NCBI RefSeq assembly: GCF_012979535.1
Contig: NZ_CP053015.1
Span: forward strand, 248,001-312,000
Length of the DNA: 64,000 nt
Source: Sphingomonas lacunae
Lineage (GTDB): Bacteria; Pseudomonadota; Alphaproteobacteria; Sphingomonadales; Sphingomonadaceae
Direction: 5' to 3'
Each line of letters starts with the position of its first letter. Position 1 is the first letter of the stretch. A program made the translations under genes and the position numbers. Under the pieces are notes generated by a model. That model made no database searches, had not been told where the DNA came from, and saw only the letters and a program-made list of their open reading frames with translations. Of this stretch, positions 49,395 to 58,679 are shown piece by piece.

Positions 49395-50336
49395 TCAGGC
49401 AAAGACGCGGATACGCGCAGCTCGCGGAATGAAAGGCGCGACGAGCGCGGAAATCAGGGTGGCCCAGCCTCGCTTTGCGTCTGTCAGAAATGCACGCGCA
49501 TCAAGCCGCAGCCCGCGCACGGCATAGTGCAGAGCGGTCGCCGCCGAGGCACCGGAACGAAGCGCGCGACGGGCCAGATAGCGGCAATAGATAGCTTCTG
49601 CTGCCTGAACGCCCGAAGGGTCGGCATAGTCGGTCGCGAGATCGCGCCACCCGGCATACATCCGTTCAAGATTGACAGACAGTCCATCATGGCTGAGCCG
49701 ATAGGAAACCAGCACTTCGTCAATGCCCCTGATTGCGAGGCCAAGGAATGCCGCGCGGGCAAGCCATTCCTGATCCTCAGCAAAAGACATGCCGGCACGA
49801 AAGCCACCGACGCGTTCAAAGGCAGCACGGCGGACAACCAGATTGGACATGGTACAGACCGGGTTTTCCCCGAGGAGATCCGTCACCTTAAGTGGGGTGT
49901 TGACGATGGTTGACGTTGTGCGGGCGTCAAGGGCATTGCGGGCCTCTGGCTCAATGAAAGCAATGCGGGCATAGCTGGCAGCGCAGTTGTGATCTGCCCT
50001 GTGCAAGGCGCGATGCAGCTTCAGCTTTTCCGGGTGCCACAAATCATCCGCATCGCAAAAGGCAATGAGCTGACCATGGCTGAGCTCGACACCTTTGTTG
50101 CGGGTGGCGGCAACACCACAATTTGCGTGGGCAATAACCCGGATACGATCATCAACCGCAGCGAGCCGAAGCATTATTGCCAGGCTCTGATCCGTTGAAC
50201 CGTCATCAATCAGCAGCAGTTCGAAGTCCCGTTCGGACTGCGAGAGGATTGATCGCACCGTCGCGGACAATGTGGCTGAAGCATTGTGGACCGGCATGAC
50301 GACGGAAATGTGGGGATAAGGGAAGAGGCGGTTCAT
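49395..50336 (-). CDS. Glycosyltransferase family 2
   Basis: A second GT2 enzyme, 313 residues. VVMPVHNASATLSATVRSILSQSERDFELLLIDDGSTDQS and FCDADDLWHPEKL are the nucleotide-sugar and metal-binding motifs. The C-terminal region (SYRLSHDGLSVNLERMYAGW, then AARRA-like helices) resembles that of the next GT2. Its start overlaps the flippase stop as ATGA, so it is coupled to it. It likely adds one residue of the repeat unit on the cytoplasmic face. Confidence 0.9.
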   Translation of the reverse strand: MNRLFPYPHISVVMPVHNASATLSATVRSILSQSERDFELLLIDDGSTDQSLAIMLRLAAVDDRIRVIAHANCGVAATRNKGVELSHGQLIAFCDADDLWHPEKLKLHRALHRADHNCAASYARIAFIEPEARNALDARTTSTIVNTPLKVTDLLGENPVCTMSNLVVRRAAFERVGGFRAGMSFAEDQEWLARAAFLGLAIRGIDEVLVSYRLSHDGLSVNLERMYAGWRDLATDYADPSGVQAAEAIYCRYLARRALRSGASAATALHYAVRGLRLDARAFLTDAKRGWATLISALVAPFIPRAARIRVFA

Positions 50337-51616
50337 GCGTGGGCTTCCTTGAAATGCGCCACGCGGCCAGAAACCAGCGCCGGCGCCAAAATGTAGAAGG
50401 CAAAAGGAACGACGGTCAGTGCAAAGCCGGCCGTCCAGATGAGAGCAGCTTGTTCAAGCTGACCGCTGTGGACGCCAATAGCGAGGCCGCCGAGCGTCGT
50501 TGCCGTAATCGCCAGGCCAGCCCATACGTCGGCCCCGGCCCGTCCTTCGGCACGAAGCCATGCGGTCGTGACGGTCGCCAACAACATCGGTACGCCGGCG
50601 AGACAGAGGATGGAAATCAGCGGCGCGGCGTGGGCCCAATGGGCGCCAAAGATCAGCGGTACATACCAGGGCGCCAACAACGCCTGGGCTGCAATCACAG
50701 GCAGGAAAATGAGTGAGCCGAGCAAGATCGCGGTGCGCAAGCGCTGCGACCTTGCCCGGCCCGACGGCACGGCACAGAGGCCAGGGAACATTACCGTGCC
50801 GAAAGCAGTGATGAGTGAGGAAACAATGCCGATGCCGGCATTGAAGGCGAAGAACCAGGTCCCCAAGGCAGTGATGCCCAGGGTGGCCGACACGATGATC
50901 TTGTCCAGCTGTCCCCGCGCGGCGGTGAGCATTTCGGTGGCGAGCACGGAAATGCCGAAGCCCAGCAGGTCACGCGCCGGAACCCGGCCTGCCTCTGGCA
51001 CCGGGCGCCAGGGACGGGCACGGCGGGTCAGCAACAGCCAGATTGGCGCTGTCAGCAGCTTTGGCATGACAACAGACCAGGGGCTCTGCCACACAAGCAG
51101 CAGGGCGGCGGTCAGCAAATGGTCTGCGATCGTCTGGGTGGCGGTGGTCCGGGCAGTGGTCCCGGCACGTCCCTCGCGCATCAGCAAATAGCATTGGACA
51201 AGCCCACCTGGCATCAGAAGATAAACCCCACTGAGCACGGCGAGCATCGCGCCAGCCAACGGCTGCGAAAAGACGATGGCCAAAAACAGTGCAGCGGCCA
51301 GCTGAAGTCCGGCAACCACGCAGCACCAGATCCAGAATATCCGGTGGGCGGTATTGCAGGTCGCGTCGAGCCGGGCTGCGTCGGCTGCAATGATCTTTTG
51401 CCCTACGCCGATGTTGGCGAGCACGCGCATCAGTTCAAAGGCAGTGAGGGTGAGCGCGGCCACGCCGACAATGTCGGGCGCGAGCTGGCGGGCAATGACC
51501 ACGACGGTGGCCAAACGCACCAAGCGAACGGCAATTTCCGCCGAGCCATAGGCAGCGAGCCCGGACAGCAGGGCAAATGGCGCGTCGCCTATTTTTTTGC
51601 GCAGATAAGCCTGCAT
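50333..51616 (-). CDS. Wzx-like polysaccharide flippase
   Basis: A 427-residue membrane protein with about twelve helices, of the oligosaccharide flippase/PST group. VRLATVVVIARQLAPDIVGVAALTLTAFELMRVLANIGVGQKIIA is the typical start, with FGISVLATEMLTAARGQLDKIIVSATLGITALGTWFFAF mid-protein. Wzx proteins turn lipid-linked repeat units over to the periplasm. First gene of the leftward operon, facing the GT26 fusion gene across 294 bp. No Wzy polymerase or chain-length regulator is in the window. Confidence 0.87.
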   Translation of the reverse strand: MQAYLRKKIGDAPFALLSGLAAYGSAEIAVRLVRLATVVVIARQLAPDIVGVAALTLTAFELMRVLANIGVGQKIIAADAARLDATCNTAHRIFWIWCCVVAGLQLAAALFLAIVFSQPLAGAMLAVLSGVYLLMPGGLVQCYLLMREGRAGTTARTTATQTIADHLLTAALLLVWQSPWSVVMPKLLTAPIWLLLTRRARPWRPVPEAGRVPARDLLGFGISVLATEMLTAARGQLDKIIVSATLGITALGTWFFAFNAGIGIVSSLITAFGTVMFPGLCAVPSGRARSQRLRTAILLGSLIFLPVIAAQALLAPWYVPLIFGAHWAHAAPLISILCLAGVPMLLATVTTAWLRAEGRAGADVWAGLAITATTLGGLAIGVHSGQLEQAALIWTAGFALTVVPFAFYILAPALVSGRVAHFKEAHA

Positions 51617-51910
51617 GGTGGTCCCCCGGTCAAATCGTTCGGAGACGACCTATTCAAGCAGCGTGCCAATCTTGAATATATTAATCGTTTTAATGACTTA
51701 GCCTGATCTCAGCGGGACCATCGCGCCACTTTTCGCAAATTGCACAGCAACTGGTTTCGCCAAATGCAAAATTTGCGCCTTGCATATGGGCAAAACGCGA
51801 ATTCGATGAGCCGATACGACTTGTGATGCAGGAAAAGCCCCAGAAATGCTGATTTGGCACGGAGGATGCTGAGGGAACGGCAATTGAAACCCTGCAACCG
51901 GAGCAATCCC
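51617..51910. promoter_or_regulatory. Divergent promoter region of the polysaccharide genes
   Basis: 294 bp between the flippase operon and the GT26 fusion gene, with no coding frame. A markedly AT-rich patch (about 51670-51705, with TATATTAATCGTTTTAATG) stands out in the GC-rich context. Several GCAAA/TTTGC palindromes lie at about 51730-51800 (for example GCAAA-A-TTTGC). Such a region suits global regulators of capsule genes, but no specific site was identified. Confidence 0.5.
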
Positions 51911-53401
51911 ATGTCTGTGCCCATGCCCTTCCTCAAAGCGCAGGTCCTCCAATCCGATGCCATCGACAGTGCCGGATCGAGTGCGACTGCCAATCGTCTC
52001 CGCTTTGACCGCGGCCGATTCTTCACCGTGCCGAGTGACGCGCTTGATGCCCGCGAACCAACGCGTCTTTTTGGCTTGCCATTGGTCAATGCTGACCCGG
52101 AAGAGGCCGCCCATGCCCTAGTCGAGCGCGCCGCCGCGGGTTCACGCTGCACCATTGCCTTCATCAACGCCCATTGCATCAACATATTGGCCACAGATCC
52201 TGCCTATGGCCGGGCATTGAGCCAAGCCGACGCACTGCTGCCCGACGGTTCAGGTCTCAACATCGCGGCGCGGATGGCAGGCAAGAAGATTGACCATAAT
52301 CTGAACGGGACCGATCTATTCCCGATGCTTTGCCGCGAAGCCGCGGCCCAGGAACAAGGCCTCTTCCTGCTCGGCGGCCAGCCTGGCGTCGCTACTGCGG
52401 CAAGTGCAACGATGCGACAGATAGTGCCGGGGCTGGACATTTGTGGCACGCAGCACGGATTTTTCAGTGCGGACGATGATGCAAAGATCATCGAACGCAT
52501 CAATGCTTCAGGCGCCAGCATCCTGTTGGTGGGGCTGGGCGTCCCGCATCAGGAACAGTGGATCGCGCGACACAGGGCACAGATCAATGCTCCGGTCGTT
52601 TTGGGCGTCGGCGGCCTGTTTGACTATTATTCCTACCGCATACCCCGCGCGCCCCAGTGGATGCGCGCCATCGGCCAGGAATGGATATGGCGGCTGATGC
52701 AGGAACCGCGCCGCATGGCGGGACGATATCTGATCGGCAATCCCCTGTTCATTGGTCGGGCGATCGCCCATGCGTGGGAAGCGCGCGGTCATGCAGAACG
52801 TTACGCCGCTGCATCGAAGCGGTCACTTGATTTGGCGATTGCCTTGTGCGCATGCGTGCTATTGGGCCCATTGTTTGCCGCTCTTTGTCTGCTCATCACC
52901 CTGGATGATCGTGGGCCTGTCTTTTTCCGGCAGACGCGCATCGGTGCCAACGGCAAGCCGTTCAAGATGTGGAAGTTCCGGTCAATGGCAGTGGATGCAG
53001 AAAGGCGCCGGGCAGAGCTGTTGGCGAAAAGTGAGCGCGACGGCGTCTGCTTCAAGATGAAGCGCGATCCCCGCATCACACGCGTTGGCGGCTGGCTGCG
53101 CCGGTTGTCACTGGACGAGCTACCCCAATTGTTCAATGTCCTGCGGGGCGAGATGTCGATAGTCGGTCCGCGGCCCGCTTTACCCCAGGAAGTGCTGAGT
53201 TATGACGAGCGGGCACGCAGGCGTCTGCAAGGAGCGCCGGGCCTGACGTGTTCCTGGCAGGTTTCGGGTCGCGCTGAAATCCCCTTTGATCAACAGGTCG
53301 AGATGGACATTGCCTATCTCGAAAGACGATCGCTTGTCGGTGACATTGCCCTCATCGCCAAGACGGTCCCTGCCGTCGTCTCGGGGCGCGGGGCCTATTG
53401 A
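51911..53401 (+). CDS. Fusion of WecG/TagA/CpsF (GT26) glycosyltransferase and initiating sugar-phosphate transferase
   Basis: A 496-residue protein joining two polysaccharide enzymes. Residues about 60-270 are a WecG/TagA/CpsF-type GT26 glycosyltransferase (FINAHCINILATDPAYGRAL, LLPDGSGLNIAARM, LFLLGGQPGVA, LVGLGVPHQEQWI, GVGGLFDYY). A helical link leads into a WcaJ/PssY-type polyprenyl-phosphate sugar-phosphate transferase (residues about 300-496: KRSLDLAIALCACVLLGPLFAAL, GKPFKMWKFRSM, LRRLSLDELPQLFNVLRGEMS, GPRPALP, GLTCSWQVSGR). It could both place the first sugar on undecaprenyl phosphate and add the next. The ATG at 51911 has GGAG upstream; the frame reaches 51854. Faces the flippase operon. 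Confidence 0.9.
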   Translation: MSVPMPFLKAQVLQSDAIDSAGSSATANRLRFDRGRFFTVPSDALDAREPTRLFGLPLVNADPEEAAHALVERAAAGSRCTIAFINAHCINILATDPAYGRALSQADALLPDGSGLNIAARMAGKKIDHNLNGTDLFPMLCREAAAQEQGLFLLGGQPGVATAASATMRQIVPGLDICGTQHGFFSADDDAKIIERINASGASILLVGLGVPHQEQWIARHRAQINAPVVLGVGGLFDYYSYRIPRAPQWMRAIGQEWIWRLMQEPRRMAGRYLIGNPLFIGRAIAHAWEARGHAERYAAASKRSLDLAIALCACVLLGPLFAALCLLITLDDRGPVFFRQTRIGANGKPFKMWKFRSMAVDAERRRAELLAKSERDGVCFKMKRDPRITRVGGWLRRLSLDELPQLFNVLRGEMSIVGPRPALPQEVLSYDERARRRLQGAPGLTCSWQVSGRAEIPFDQQVEMDIAYLERRSLVGDIALIAKTVPAVVSGRGAY

Positions 53402-53416
53402 TCCTATTGGGGGGCG

Positions 53417-56068
53417 TCAGGCAGTGCGCCGATCAGGCTGGCTCGCCACATCCCGGATCTGGGAAATGGTGGCATCAAGCAGGGCCTTGATACCGGCTGC
53501 ACTGCCTGACATTTTTTCAGCTGACAGATCGGAAAAGTGACTGGCCGATTCCCATAACGCGTTAGCACCAAAGGCTGCGCAAATCCCCTTGAGCGTATGC
53601 CGGGCCCGCGCGATTGCCTGCTCGTCACCCTGCGACAGCGCATCGAACAGTGCACCAGTCCAATGCTCCAAATCCGATACCACCGTTTCTTCCAATCGTC
53701 GGCGACCACTCAATGGCAGAGCAAGAAAATGTCCCCGTAACTGGTCCAGATCGACCAACGGCGGTTGAGTGAACGTCGGAACCGGAACAGGAGCAACCTT
53801 GCTGCGTGTTCTGGCCTGCTGGCGGAGTTGACGGATACGATCGAGCGCATCGTGCAAACGTTCAAGCTGGATAGGCTTGGTGAGCACGTCATTCATTCCG
53901 GCCGCACGCATTGCCGCCAGTTCTTCTTGGGCCGCAAATGCGGTGACGCCCAATATCGGCAATGTGGCAAAGTCCCCACCCATCGAGCGGATGGCCCGTG
54001 TTGCCTCAAGACCATCAAGTGTCGGCATCGACACATCCATCAACACGGCATCAAAGCCTATGCCCTGTTTGAGGAGGTTTAAGGCTTCCAATCCGTCATT
54101 GGCCATTTGGCTGGTGCAGCCGAGCTTTTCCAGCATAGCGGCGATGACAATCTGATTGGTGGCAACGTCTTCCGCCACCAGCAGATGCGGAGGACGACCA
54201 TCAATCCGCACGGCTTCAAGTGCGATTGAGCTGGCAGGATCCTTCGCTTCTTTAGGTGCCTGCGCTGGTGCGAATGGCAGGATGACCCAAAATGTGCTGC
54301 CAACGTCAACGAAGCTTTCGACGCCGATGCGACCTTTCATCGCATGAACGATGCGACTGCATATCGACAATCCAAGACCATTGCCCTGCGCATCGGCATC
54401 CATCGGACTGTGCACACGACGCATATCGCGGAAAAGAGTCTGTTGCCGCTTAGGCTCGATACCCCGTCCCGTATCGATGACCGCCATGTGGAGGCGGGGA
54501 CCATCCTTACCGGAAGCCAGATCCACTGTGATCTCGATACTGCCTCTCACGGTGAACTTGATTGCATTGCTGATCAAATTATCCAGCAACTGGCGCAAAC
54601 GTTTCGGGTCGATCGAGATATAATCAGGCAAATCACTGGCCAAGGCCATGACCAGTGACAATCCCTTGCGACGGGCAAGCGGGCGCCAACTATCGACAAT
54701 CGTGGTGAAAAAGGCCGGCAAGGCCACGAGCTGGTCTTCCAGATCCACTGACCATCCATCGGCCCGTGCCACCTCGATGATGTCGGCGAGCAGAAACAAC
54801 ATCTGATCTCCGCTGGAGCGCGCCAGAGCGAGAAGATTGCGCTGGTCCGGGGACAAATCGGTTGTCGAGAGCAGTTCCAGCATCGCAAGGATCGCGTTCA
54901 TTGGCGTCCGGATGTCGTGGCTCATCATTGCCAGAAAACGCGACTTCGCCCGGTCAGCCTTGATCGCCAGGTCACGGGACTCTTCAAGTCTGGCTCCGAC
55001 AGCTTCGAGTTCAGCTATACGTTCGGCGAGCAATTCGCCGCGGTGACGCAGTTCATTCTGGGCAGCCACATAGTCAGTAATGTCCGTGTAGCTCTTGATG
55101 ATGCCGCCATTGTCCCGGGCAATGATGCGAACTTCGATCGACCGACCGTCCTGGAGCGTTTCAACATAGTCGCCCGGGGCACAAAGCATGGTCGCAAGGG
55201 CGATCGGGAATTTGCCTTGGTCTTCGCCGGACAACCTTTGAAAGGTGTGCGCCGTAGGCCAGGCAATGGCGCTGAACTCATCCCGGTCCATGCCCGAGAA
55301 GAGGAAGTGATCGGGCAAGGAGTAAAGTTCGGTGAACCGTCGATTCCAGATGACGAGCCGCAAGTTTTCGTCAAACACGGTGATGCCTTGCGGAACTGTT
55401 TCGAGAACCGCACGCAGAAAATCCGAATCGCGTTGCTGGGCAGCGGTAGCAGCTTGCAACTGTTTGGACAGTCGTTCCAGCTTGCGCAACTGGCGCAACC
55501 GAAGGGCGTCGGTGACGCGCTGGCGCCTTTCAAGCGCACGCTGATCGGTGATATCCTGAACAGCGCCATGGAAATGACCCTGCGCATGGGTGTCTGGCCG
55601 GATATGCCAGCGAAGCCAGCGGGTCATGCCATATTGGTCAAGAATGCGGATATCGCGGCGGCTGACGCCATTGATCAGGCCTGACAGGAAGTGCCGGGTT
55701 TCGGCTCTTTCGACCGGATGAACCATGGCACCAATCTGGCCGATATCAGTGACCATCGCCTTGAGGCCGAGTATCGGGGCGAGATTGCGTGAACCCAAGA
55801 TTGTCCCGTCGGCCTGGACCCGGAATGTTGCGACATTGGCAACGTCCTGGGCGTTGAGCAGAACATGCGCGTCACCCTCGAGCCGCTGCAGCAATTCATC
55901 CTCGCGGCGTTCGAGCTCGCGGCTGGCGGCTGCGAGGGCGCGGCCGCGCAGTTCGAGCATGGCTTCGGCCGCGGCGCGAGCGCGCTCGCTGCGCTCTAGC
56001 CGACGTTCGGCGAGCGCGAGGGCGGAGGCATATTGCTCCAAAGTCTTTGGAATAGCGTTCCTGGTCAC
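53417..56068 (-). CDS. Hybrid histidine kinase (coiled coil, 2 PAS, HisKA, HATPase, REC, Hpt)
   Basis: A soluble hybrid sensor kinase of 883 residues. An N-terminal coiled coil (10-66) comes first, then a PAS/PAC domain (about 75-180, ending VQDITDQRA) and a second PAS (about 215-335, GITVFDENLRLVIWNRRF ... SYTDITDYV). HisKA follows with His384 in MMSHDIRTPMNAI, and HATPase_c with DNLISNAIKF and NGLGLSIC. Then come a receiver (about 625-745, phospho-Asp in VLMDVSMPTLDG) and a C-terminal Hpt domain with His824 in RHTLKGICAAFG. No transmembrane or DNA-binding part is seen, so it must pass phosphate to a separate regulator. Start is GTG. Its stop is 15 bp from that of the GT26 fusion, facing it. 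Confidence 0.93.
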   Translation of the reverse strand: MTRNAIPKTLEQYASALALAERRLERSERARAAAEAMLELRGRALAAASRELERREDELLQRLEGDAHVLLNAQDVANVATFRVQADGTILGSRNLAPILGLKAMVTDIGQIGAMVHPVERAETRHFLSGLINGVSRRDIRILDQYGMTRWLRWHIRPDTHAQGHFHGAVQDITDQRALERRQRVTDALRLRQLRKLERLSKQLQAATAAQQRDSDFLRAVLETVPQGITVFDENLRLVIWNRRFTELYSLPDHFLFSGMDRDEFSAIAWPTAHTFQRLSGEDQGKFPIALATMLCAPGDYVETLQDGRSIEVRIIARDNGGIIKSYTDITDYVAAQNELRHRGELLAERIAELEAVGARLEESRDLAIKADRAKSRFLAMMSHDIRTPMNAILAMLELLSTTDLSPDQRNLLALARSSGDQMLFLLADIIEVARADGWSVDLEDQLVALPAFFTTIVDSWRPLARRKGLSLVMALASDLPDYISIDPKRLRQLLDNLISNAIKFTVRGSIEITVDLASGKDGPRLHMAVIDTGRGIEPKRQQTLFRDMRRVHSPMDADAQGNGLGLSICSRIVHAMKGRIGVESFVDVGSTFWVILPFAPAQAPKEAKDPASSIALEAVRIDGRPPHLLVAEDVATNQIVIAAMLEKLGCTSQMANDGLEALNLLKQGIGFDAVLMDVSMPTLDGLEATRAIRSMGGDFATLPILGVTAFAAQEELAAMRAAGMNDVLTKPIQLERLHDALDRIRQLRQQARTRSKVAPVPVPTFTQPPLVDLDQLRGHFLALPLSGRRRLEETVVSDLEHWTGALFDALSQGDEQAIARARHTLKGICAAFGANALWESASHFSDLSAEKMSGSAAGIKALLDATISQIRDVASQPDRRTA

Positions 56069-56293
56069 TGTGCCGGCGTAGCGGGGAAATCTGAATATTC
56101 GATTGTGATTGGCGCCGAATGGGGGCGTTCGGTTCGGGCAAGCAGAGGGCGAGATAGAGCGACCAAACGGGGTAGCCGGACCCCTCTCTCAGTTGCCCGA
56201 TTGATCACTTTCAAAAGTCGGTTATGGTCCACCCCGCAAAAGGAGACGGCCACGACATGACGAGTCCTGGCCGGTCCCAAACAGGAGAGAGTC

Positions 56294-57481
56294 ATGGCCA
56301 GCCTGGCTGAAGAGCGACCCGCCGCCGACCTGGAAGCCTTTCGTTTGGAAGTGCGCGACTGGATCGAGGCAAACTTCCCGAAATCCCTGAAAGGCGTGGA
56401 TATGTCGCTTTCCGCGCTGGAGGGACCGTCCGAAAAGACGCCCGACCGCGAGGCCTGGCGGATCGCCGTTGGCGAGAAGGGATGGGGCACACCAACCTGG
56501 CCGCGGCAATATGGTGGCGGTGGCCTGACGGGTGCCGAAGCGAAGATCATCCAGCAGGAATTCACCCGCGCCGGCGCATCCAATCCCATCGGCGGTATGG
56601 GCGTGATGATGTTTGGTCCGACGCTGCTGGAGTATGGCAGCGAAGAACAGAAAATGGAGCATATTCCGGCGATCTGCAAAGCCGAGGTGCGCTGGTGCCA
56701 GGGCTATTCGGAGCCCAACGCCGGATCCGACCTCGCCAACCTCCAGACCTTTGCCGAGGATTGCGGTGACCATTATCTGGTCAACGGACAGAAAACATGG
56801 ACATCGGGTGGCCAATGGGCCGATAAATGCTTTGCGCTGGTCCGCACCGACAAGAGCGACAAGCACAACGGCATCAGCTTCCTGTTGATCGACATGACCT
56901 CTCCGGGCGTGGAGGTGCGGCCGATCAAGATGATTTCCGGTGTCTCCCCCTTTTGTGAGACTTTTTTCACCAATGTGAAGGTGCCGAAGAAGAACCTCGT
57001 CGGCGTCGAGGGGCAAGGCTGGACGATCGGCAAGCGCCTGTTGCAGCATGAACGGACCAACATCGGGTCCGGCGCGCGCAACATGGTGTCGATCTCCGCC
57101 CTCGCGAAGAAGCAGATCGGTGTCGATGAGCAGGGACGGATCGCCGACCCGGAGTTGCGCGCACGGATCGCCCGTCTCGAAATGGACGGCATGGCCTTTT
57201 TCCAGACGGCGATGCGAGTGCAAGCCGAAGGCGGCGTGTCGGTGGCATCATCGATCCTCAAGACCAGCGGCACCAAGCTGGCGCAGGAACGGGCCGAGCT
57301 GATCATCGAGATCATGGGCATGCAGGGCCTTGGCTGGGAAGGCGAAGGCTTTTCCGAAAAGGAACTGGAAGCGGTGCGTGGCTGGCTGTTCGGCAAGGCG
57401 ACGACCATCTTTGGCGGATCGACAGAAATCCAGACCAATATCGTCGCCAAGCGCATCCTCGGGATGCTCGACCATCAGTGA
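56294..57481 (+). CDS. Acyl-CoA dehydrogenase
   Basis: A FAD-dependent acyl-CoA dehydrogenase, 395 residues, full length. Landmarks: TPTWPRQYGGGGLTGAEAKI, RWCQGYSEPNAGSDLANLQTFA (FAD/substrate region), VNGQKTWTSGGQWADKCFALVRT, and the C-terminal FGGSTEIQTNIVAKRIL. It introduces a 2,3-double bond into an acyl-CoA. The start has an AGGAGAGA box. A second, shorter acyl-CoA dehydrogenase follows after about 100 bp. Such pairs often form mixed tetramers in the breakdown of steroids or other bulky acids, but this is inference. Confidence 0.93.
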   Translation: MASLAEERPAADLEAFRLEVRDWIEANFPKSLKGVDMSLSALEGPSEKTPDREAWRIAVGEKGWGTPTWPRQYGGGGLTGAEAKIIQQEFTRAGASNPIGGMGVMMFGPTLLEYGSEEQKMEHIPAICKAEVRWCQGYSEPNAGSDLANLQTFAEDCGDHYLVNGQKTWTSGGQWADKCFALVRTDKSDKHNGISFLLIDMTSPGVEVRPIKMISGVSPFCETFFTNVKVPKKNLVGVEGQGWTIGKRLLQHERTNIGSGARNMVSISALAKKQIGVDEQGRIADPELRARIARLEMDGMAFFQTAMRVQAEGGVSVASSILKTSGTKLAQERAELIIEIMGMQGLGWEGEGFSEKELEAVRGWLFGKATTIFGGSTEIQTNIVAKRILGMLDHQ

Positions 57482-57529
57482 TGCGGGGTTTCACAGGACA
57501 GGCAAACCGACGCAAATAGAGAAAAACGG

Positions 57530-57557
57530 CCCTTCGACAGGCTCAGGACGAACCGGG
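57530..57557. repeat. Interspersed repeat of CCCTTCGACAGGCTCAGGACG type
   Basis: A single copy, CCCTTCGACAGGCTCAGGAC plus GAACCGGG, in the 100 bp between the two acyl-CoA dehydrogenase genes. This element is widespread in sphingomonad genomes. Arms around GTTCG/CGAAC-type ends make it partly palindromic. It lies just before the ribosome site of the second gene. Confidence 0.75.
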
Positions 57558-57585
57558 TTTGGTCAAGGGTGGCGGAGAGTTTCAC

Positions 57586-58656
57586 ATGGCAAAACTGAGT
57601 GAAGAGCAAGTGATGCTGCGCGACATGGCGCAGACGTGGACCCGCAATGAATCGCCCTATGGCGCCTGGCGCAAGGTGCGCGATGCCGACACGGCGGCGG
57701 GATTTGACGCGGGCGTCTATCGCCAGATGGCCGAGATGGGCTGGACCGGAATTGTCGTGCCCGAAGCGCATGGCGGAACCGATTTTGGCTGGATGAGCCT
57801 GGGTCTGGTTGTGCAGGAAATCAGCCGCACGCTGACGGCGAGCCCGCTGGTGCCATCATCGCTGGCAGCGGCGGCGATCAGCATGGGCGGCAGCGACGCG
57901 CAAAAGGCGAAATGGCTGCCCGGCATTGCCGACGGGTCGGTGGTCGGCACGCTGGCGGTCGATGAAGGGCCGCGCCATGGCGGAGCGATTGCCACCAGTG
58001 TCAACGGCGGCAAGCTCTCTGGGACCAAAGCCTTTGTCGCCGAGGGTGACAGCGCCCATCTGTTCATCGTCGCGGTGCAGGATGGCGTATACATCGTCGA
58101 TGGCAGCGATGCCGGGGTCATCCGGTCGCGCCGGCACATGGTCGATTTCCGCAGCCATGCCATGGTCAATTTCGACGGGGCGGCGGCGGAAAAGCTGGAG
58201 CATGGCGGCGATGACCTGATCGACCATCTGATCGCCCGAGCGCGGATCATGACCGCGTGCGAAATGTTCGGCATGGCGAGCGAGGCGTTTGACGTAACGC
58301 TGGCCTATCTGAAGCAGCGGGTGCAGTTCAATCAGGTGCTGGCGACATTCCAGGCGCTGCAACACCGCATGGCGGGCCTGTTCAGCGACATCGAGATCAC
58401 AAGGTCAGCGATCGAGAGCGCGCTGGTCGCGCTCGATTCCGGGGCTGATGCCCGCTTGTCGGGGGTTATGGCCAAGACGCGGGCCAATGACACGCTGCAT
58501 GTGATGAGCCGCGAGGCGATCCAGCTGCATGGCGGCATCGGCATGACCGATGAATATGACATCGGTTTCGTGCTGAAGCGTGCCCGGCCGCTGGAAGCGG
58601 CCTGGGGCAACAGCGCCTATCTGCGCGACCAATTTGCCCGGATGAACGGTTATTGA
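57586..58656 (+). CDS. Acyl-CoA dehydrogenase, second subunit
   Basis: An acyl-CoA dehydrogenase of 356 residues, shorter than usual. KLSEEQVMLRDMAQTW, MGWTGIVVPEAHGGTDFGWM, a shortened middle region and the C-terminal HVMSREAIQLHGGIGMTDEYDIGFVLKRA are recognisable. The ATG at 57586 follows a GGCGGAGAG box. The mid-domain lacks the standard SEPxxGSD motif present in the partner gene, which would fit a non-identical subunit in an alpha2beta2 enzyme. It follows the first dehydrogenase on the same strand. Confidence 0.9.
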   Translation: MAKLSEEQVMLRDMAQTWTRNESPYGAWRKVRDADTAAGFDAGVYRQMAEMGWTGIVVPEAHGGTDFGWMSLGLVVQEISRTLTASPLVPSSLAAAAISMGGSDAQKAKWLPGIADGSVVGTLAVDEGPRHGGAIATSVNGGKLSGTKAFVAEGDSAHLFIVAVQDGVYIVDGSDAGVIRSRRHMVDFRSHAMVNFDGAAAEKLEHGGDDLIDHLIARARIMTACEMFGMASEAFDVTLAYLKQRVQFNQVLATFQALQHRMAGLFSDIEITRSAIESALVALDSGADARLSGVMAKTRANDTLHVMSREAIQLHGGIGMTDEYDIGFVLKRARPLEAAWGNSAYLRDQFARMNGY

Positions 58657-58679
58657 GCCATTGAGGCAAAGGCGAAAAA

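Noticed and set aside
47308..53401. Whole polysaccharide cluster as a newly acquired genomic island
   Set aside because: No integrase, transposase, tRNA edge or clear base-composition shift apart from one AT-rich promoter patch. It lacks a polymerase, so it is likely one part of a split but ordinary locus.
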